Shown here one piece after another: positions 11,407 through 13,570 of a stretch of 13,570 nt of DNA. Made by a program: the position numbers and the translations under genes. The notes beneath the pieces were generated by a model. The model made no database searches and was not told where the DNA came from. It saw only the letters and a program-made list of their open reading frames with translations. Origin of the DNA: Pseudomonas sp. UBA4194 (GTDB lineage: Bacteria > Pseudomonadota > Gammaproteobacteria > Pseudomonadales > Pseudomonadaceae); assembly GCF_002379585.1 (NCBI RefSeq), contig NZ_DFUE01000027.1, positions 4,686 through 18,255 of the forward strand, in the 5' to 3' direction. How positions within the stretch are numbered: position 1 is the stretch's first letter; each line of letters starts with the position of its first letter.

Positions 11407-13407
11407 GTGAGCCTGTTACCCACCAAGATCATGTCCCGCTTCAGCCTGGGCATCGCCTTCATCCTGTTGATCACCGCCGCTGCGATCTACGCGGTCATGG
11501 TGCTCAGCGGCGAGCCCAAGCTGATTCATTCCAATACCCTGAGCGCCGAGCAGTCGGCCACCGCCATCGCCCGGCAATTATCGATCAAGCTCGGTGAAAT
11601 CGAAGGTCGCGTCTCGGCCCTGGCCAGTCTCGGCGCAACGCTGCCGGCCGATGTAGAGCAGGTCAAGGCCAGCCTGGCGCCGATCATCGACTCCCAGGGT
11701 GACGCCGCGATTGCCGGGGGCGGCTTGTGGCCCGAGCCCAATGCTTTCAGCGCCGGTGTCGAGCGGCGCAGTTTCTACTGGGCGCGGACCGGCCAAGGCA
11801 GCCTGGGCTATTCCGAGGAGTACAACGGCAGCGGCGTGGACGCCTATCAAGCGGCCGATTGGTATGTGCAGGGCAAAGGTTCGACGCCGGGCCATTGCGC
11901 CTGGTCCGATGCCTACCAAGATCCGGTCAGCAAGATTCTGATGACCACCTGCACCATTCCCTACAGCCGTGACGGCCGTTTCGCTGGCGTCGCGACCATC
12001 GACCTGACGCTGACGGGGTTGGCGGACTTTCTCAAGTCCAACGGCCAGGTCACCGGTGGCTACGCCTTTGCCATCGATCCCTCGGGCAAGGTGCTGTACT
12101 TCCCGGCTCAAGGCGGCAAGGCCGCGCCGGCCGACGAAGCGGGGCTGGTTGCGGCCTATCCCTGGTTCAAAGGCGTGAGCGACTGGCGCGCCAGCCGCAG
12201 CAGTGCGGCGCAGACGTTTCATGTGGAGCGCGACGAGCAACTGGGCGGCGCTGGCTACATCAGCCTGACCCGGGTCCCGGCCACCGGTTGGGTAGTGGGG
12301 CTGGCGACGCCGCAGGCGCATATGACCGGCATTGCCAGCAAGCTTACCGTCGACATCCTGACCACCTTGCTGCCGATTCTGGCGCTGGTGTTCGGCCTGG
12401 CCTGGCTGGCCGGTCGTGCGTTGTTCAAGCAGATCAACGAAACCACCGACCAGATCAACAAGCTGGGCGACGAGGGCGGCGGTGCGCGTTCGGAGCTGGA
12501 CGTGGCGCGCCCCGACGAGATCGGTCTGTTGCGCCAGGCGGTCAATCGCTACGCCGGTAACCTGCGTAGCCTGCTGCGGGCGATTGCCGACGAGTCGGTG
12601 CGCCTGCAGTCGCAGTCAGACCATGTGGCGCGGTTGTCGGTGGTCATGGCCGAGCGTGCCGAGATCCAGCGCCAGGACAATACGTTGCTGGCCACGGCCA
12701 TCACCGAGATGTCCTCCAGTGCCCAGGAGGTGGCCTCCAACACCACCGACTGTTCCGATACCGCGCAGGTGTCGTTGTCCACCGCGCGCAAGAGTCAGGT
12801 GCATCTGGAGCAGAACAGCCAGACCATCGACTCTCTGACCGGTGACATCGCCAGCGCCGCCCAGGCCATTACCAGCCTTGGCCAGGACATCGAAGGCGTC
12901 AGCGGCGTGCTCGATGTGATCAAGGCCATCTCGGCCCAGACCAACCTGCTGGCCTTGAACGCCGCCATCGAGGCGGCCCGTGCCGGTGAGCAGGGCCGTG
13001 GTTTTGCCGTGGTTGCCGATGAAGTACGCACCCTGGCAGGGCGCACGCAGACCTCGGCCGACGAGATCCAGCAGATGATCGGCGAGTTGCGCCAGGCCTC
13101 GGTGCGCGCAGTGGATACCATGGTGGCCGGCGAGGACCGCACGCGCACGGTGGTGCAACAGGCGGATGCGCTGAGCGCGTCGCTGGGCAGTACGGTGGTG
13201 GGCTTCGACGATATCGTGCAGCGCACCCAGCAGATCGCCGTGGCGGCCCAGGAGCAGAGCCATGTCACCCAGGAGATCAACGAGCTGGCGGTGCGGATTC
13301 ACGCGGCAAGCGAGGAGGGCGCTCGGGATGCGTCGAGCTTGAGTGAGTTGAGCCAGGGGATGCAGGAGTTGTCGGGGCGGTTGGCGGGGTTGAGTCGGCA
13401 GGTTTGA
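11407..13407 (+). CDS. Methyl-accepting chemotaxis protein with dCache-type sensor
   Basis: This 666-residue transmembrane chemoreceptor signals through CheW/CheA. TM1 is at about 14-33. The periplasmic sensor (about 34-312) resembles a double-Cache domain (DWYVQGKGST, IPYSRDGRFAGVATIDLTL, GYAFAIDPSGKVLY). TM2 is at about 314-337, followed by a HAMP-like linker (338-392) and a long cytoplasmic coiled coil with the MCP tip (about 496-548, including SAQTNLLALNAAIEAARAGE and GRGFAVVADEVRTLAGRT). Cys164 and Cys182 in the sensor could pair. The usual R-x-W-Y amino-acid signature is not present (AADWY instead), so I do not assign a ligand. No C-terminal CheR-binding pentapeptide is seen. The GTG start at 11407 has GAAGGGG at 11394-11400; an ATG at 11431 is a weaker alternative. 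Expression is probably FliA-dependent. Confidence 0.92.
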   Translation: MSLLPTKIMSRFSLGIAFILLITAAAIYAVMVLSGEPKLIHSNTLSAEQSATAIARQLSIKLGEIEGRVSALASLGATLPADVEQVKASLAPIIDSQGDAAIAGGGLWPEPNAFSAGVERRSFYWARTGQGSLGYSEEYNGSGVDAYQAADWYVQGKGSTPGHCAWSDAYQDPVSKILMTTCTIPYSRDGRFAGVATIDLTLTGLADFLKSNGQVTGGYAFAIDPSGKVLYFPAQGGKAAPADEAGLVAAYPWFKGVSDWRASRSSAAQTFHVERDEQLGGAGYISLTRVPATGWVVGLATPQAHMTGIASKLTVDILTTLLPILALVFGLAWLAGRALFKQINETTDQINKLGDEGGGARSELDVARPDEIGLLRQAVNRYAGNLRSLLRAIADESVRLQSQSDHVARLSVVMAERAEIQRQDNTLLATAITEMSSSAQEVASNTTDCSDTAQVSLSTARKSQVHLEQNSQTIDSLTGDIASAAQAITSLGQDIEGVSGVLDVIKAISAQTNLLALNAAIEAARAGEQGRGFAVVADEVRTLAGRTQTSADEIQQMIGELRQASVRAVDTMVAGEDRTRTVVQQADALSASLGSTVVGFDDIVQRTQQIAVAAQEQSHVTQEINELAVRIHAASEEGARDASSLSELSQGMQELSGRLAGLSRQV

Positions 13408-13420
13408 GGACGGCGGTGAA

Positions 13421-13570
13421 TGGTCCCCTCACCCCAGCCCTCTCCCTGAGGGAGAGGGGGCTAAAAGCAGTACGCGGTGTTGCGAGTGGCGGTGATCGGC
13501 CCCTCTCCCTGAGGGAGAGGGAGCTAAAAGCAGTACGCGGTGTTGCGAGTGGCGGTGATCGGCTCCCTCT
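13421..13570. repeat. Tandem GC-rich hairpin repeats, copies 2-4
   Basis: The 9-bp stem CCCTCTCCC / GGGAGAGGG around TGA occurs at 13438-13458 and 13501-13521, and a third copy begins at 13565 and is cut by the window end. Units are 63 and 64 bp long and share a spacer containing GCTAAAAGCAGTACGCGG. The leading sequence GGTCCCCTCACCCCAG is also found at 5815-5830. It lies just after the chemoreceptor stop. No gene or T tract is seen here. Confidence 0.9.

Overview
The window is a stretch of Pseudomonas chromosome, most likely from the P. putida group. The gene order trmL, small membrane protein, repeat array, ntrC, ntrB, two DUF4124 genes, glnA, thiI, typA matches, from memory, the PA5127 to PA5117 block of P. 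aeruginosa. The REP-type palindromes resemble those scattered through P. putida genomes.

Layout. At 1-145 there are REP elements. trmL (minus) and a small membrane-anchored hypothetical gene (plus) diverge from overlapping start codons at 599-602. From 1041 to 1805 there is no protein gene. This gap holds an array of about 85-bp tandem repeats that I read as the nitrogen-regulated small RNA NrsZ, transcribed on the minus strand with five copies of a 19-nt core. Upstream of it lie a sigma-54 promoter, a consensus IHF site and NtrC-type half-sites. A 24-bp REP inverted pair and a run of 15 G follow, abutting the ntrC stop. Next come ntrC and ntrB (minus, ATGA overlap) with their own candidate sigma-54 promoter and NtrC site, two tandem paralogous DUF4124 genes (minus), and glnA (minus) with a strong terminator, a strong sigma-54 promoter and two NtrC-like sites 31 bp apart. 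thiI and typA run on the plus strand, and typA ends in a clear terminator. Last is a methyl-accepting chemotaxis protein with a FliA-type promoter, followed by tandem GC-rich hairpin repeats at the window edge.

How it works together. NtrB/NtrC sense nitrogen status and, with sigma-54, activate glutamine synthetase, probably their own operon, and the sRNA NrsZ. The three sigma-54 promoters (1439-1454, 4408-4425, 7451-7466) each have NtrC-like sites about 160-205 bp upstream of the predicted transcription start, so the window is a compact nitrogen-control island. thiI (tRNA s4U and thiazole), typA (ribosome-associated GTPase) and trmL (tRNA wobble methylation) are housekeeping genes. The chemoreceptor belongs to the motility regulon.

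The most interesting region is 1034-1645: a five-module version of NrsZ with covarying hairpins, lying antisense to the probable 3' untranslated region of its neighbour. Long open frames antisense to ntrC, glnA, thiI and typA are treated as high-GC shadows.
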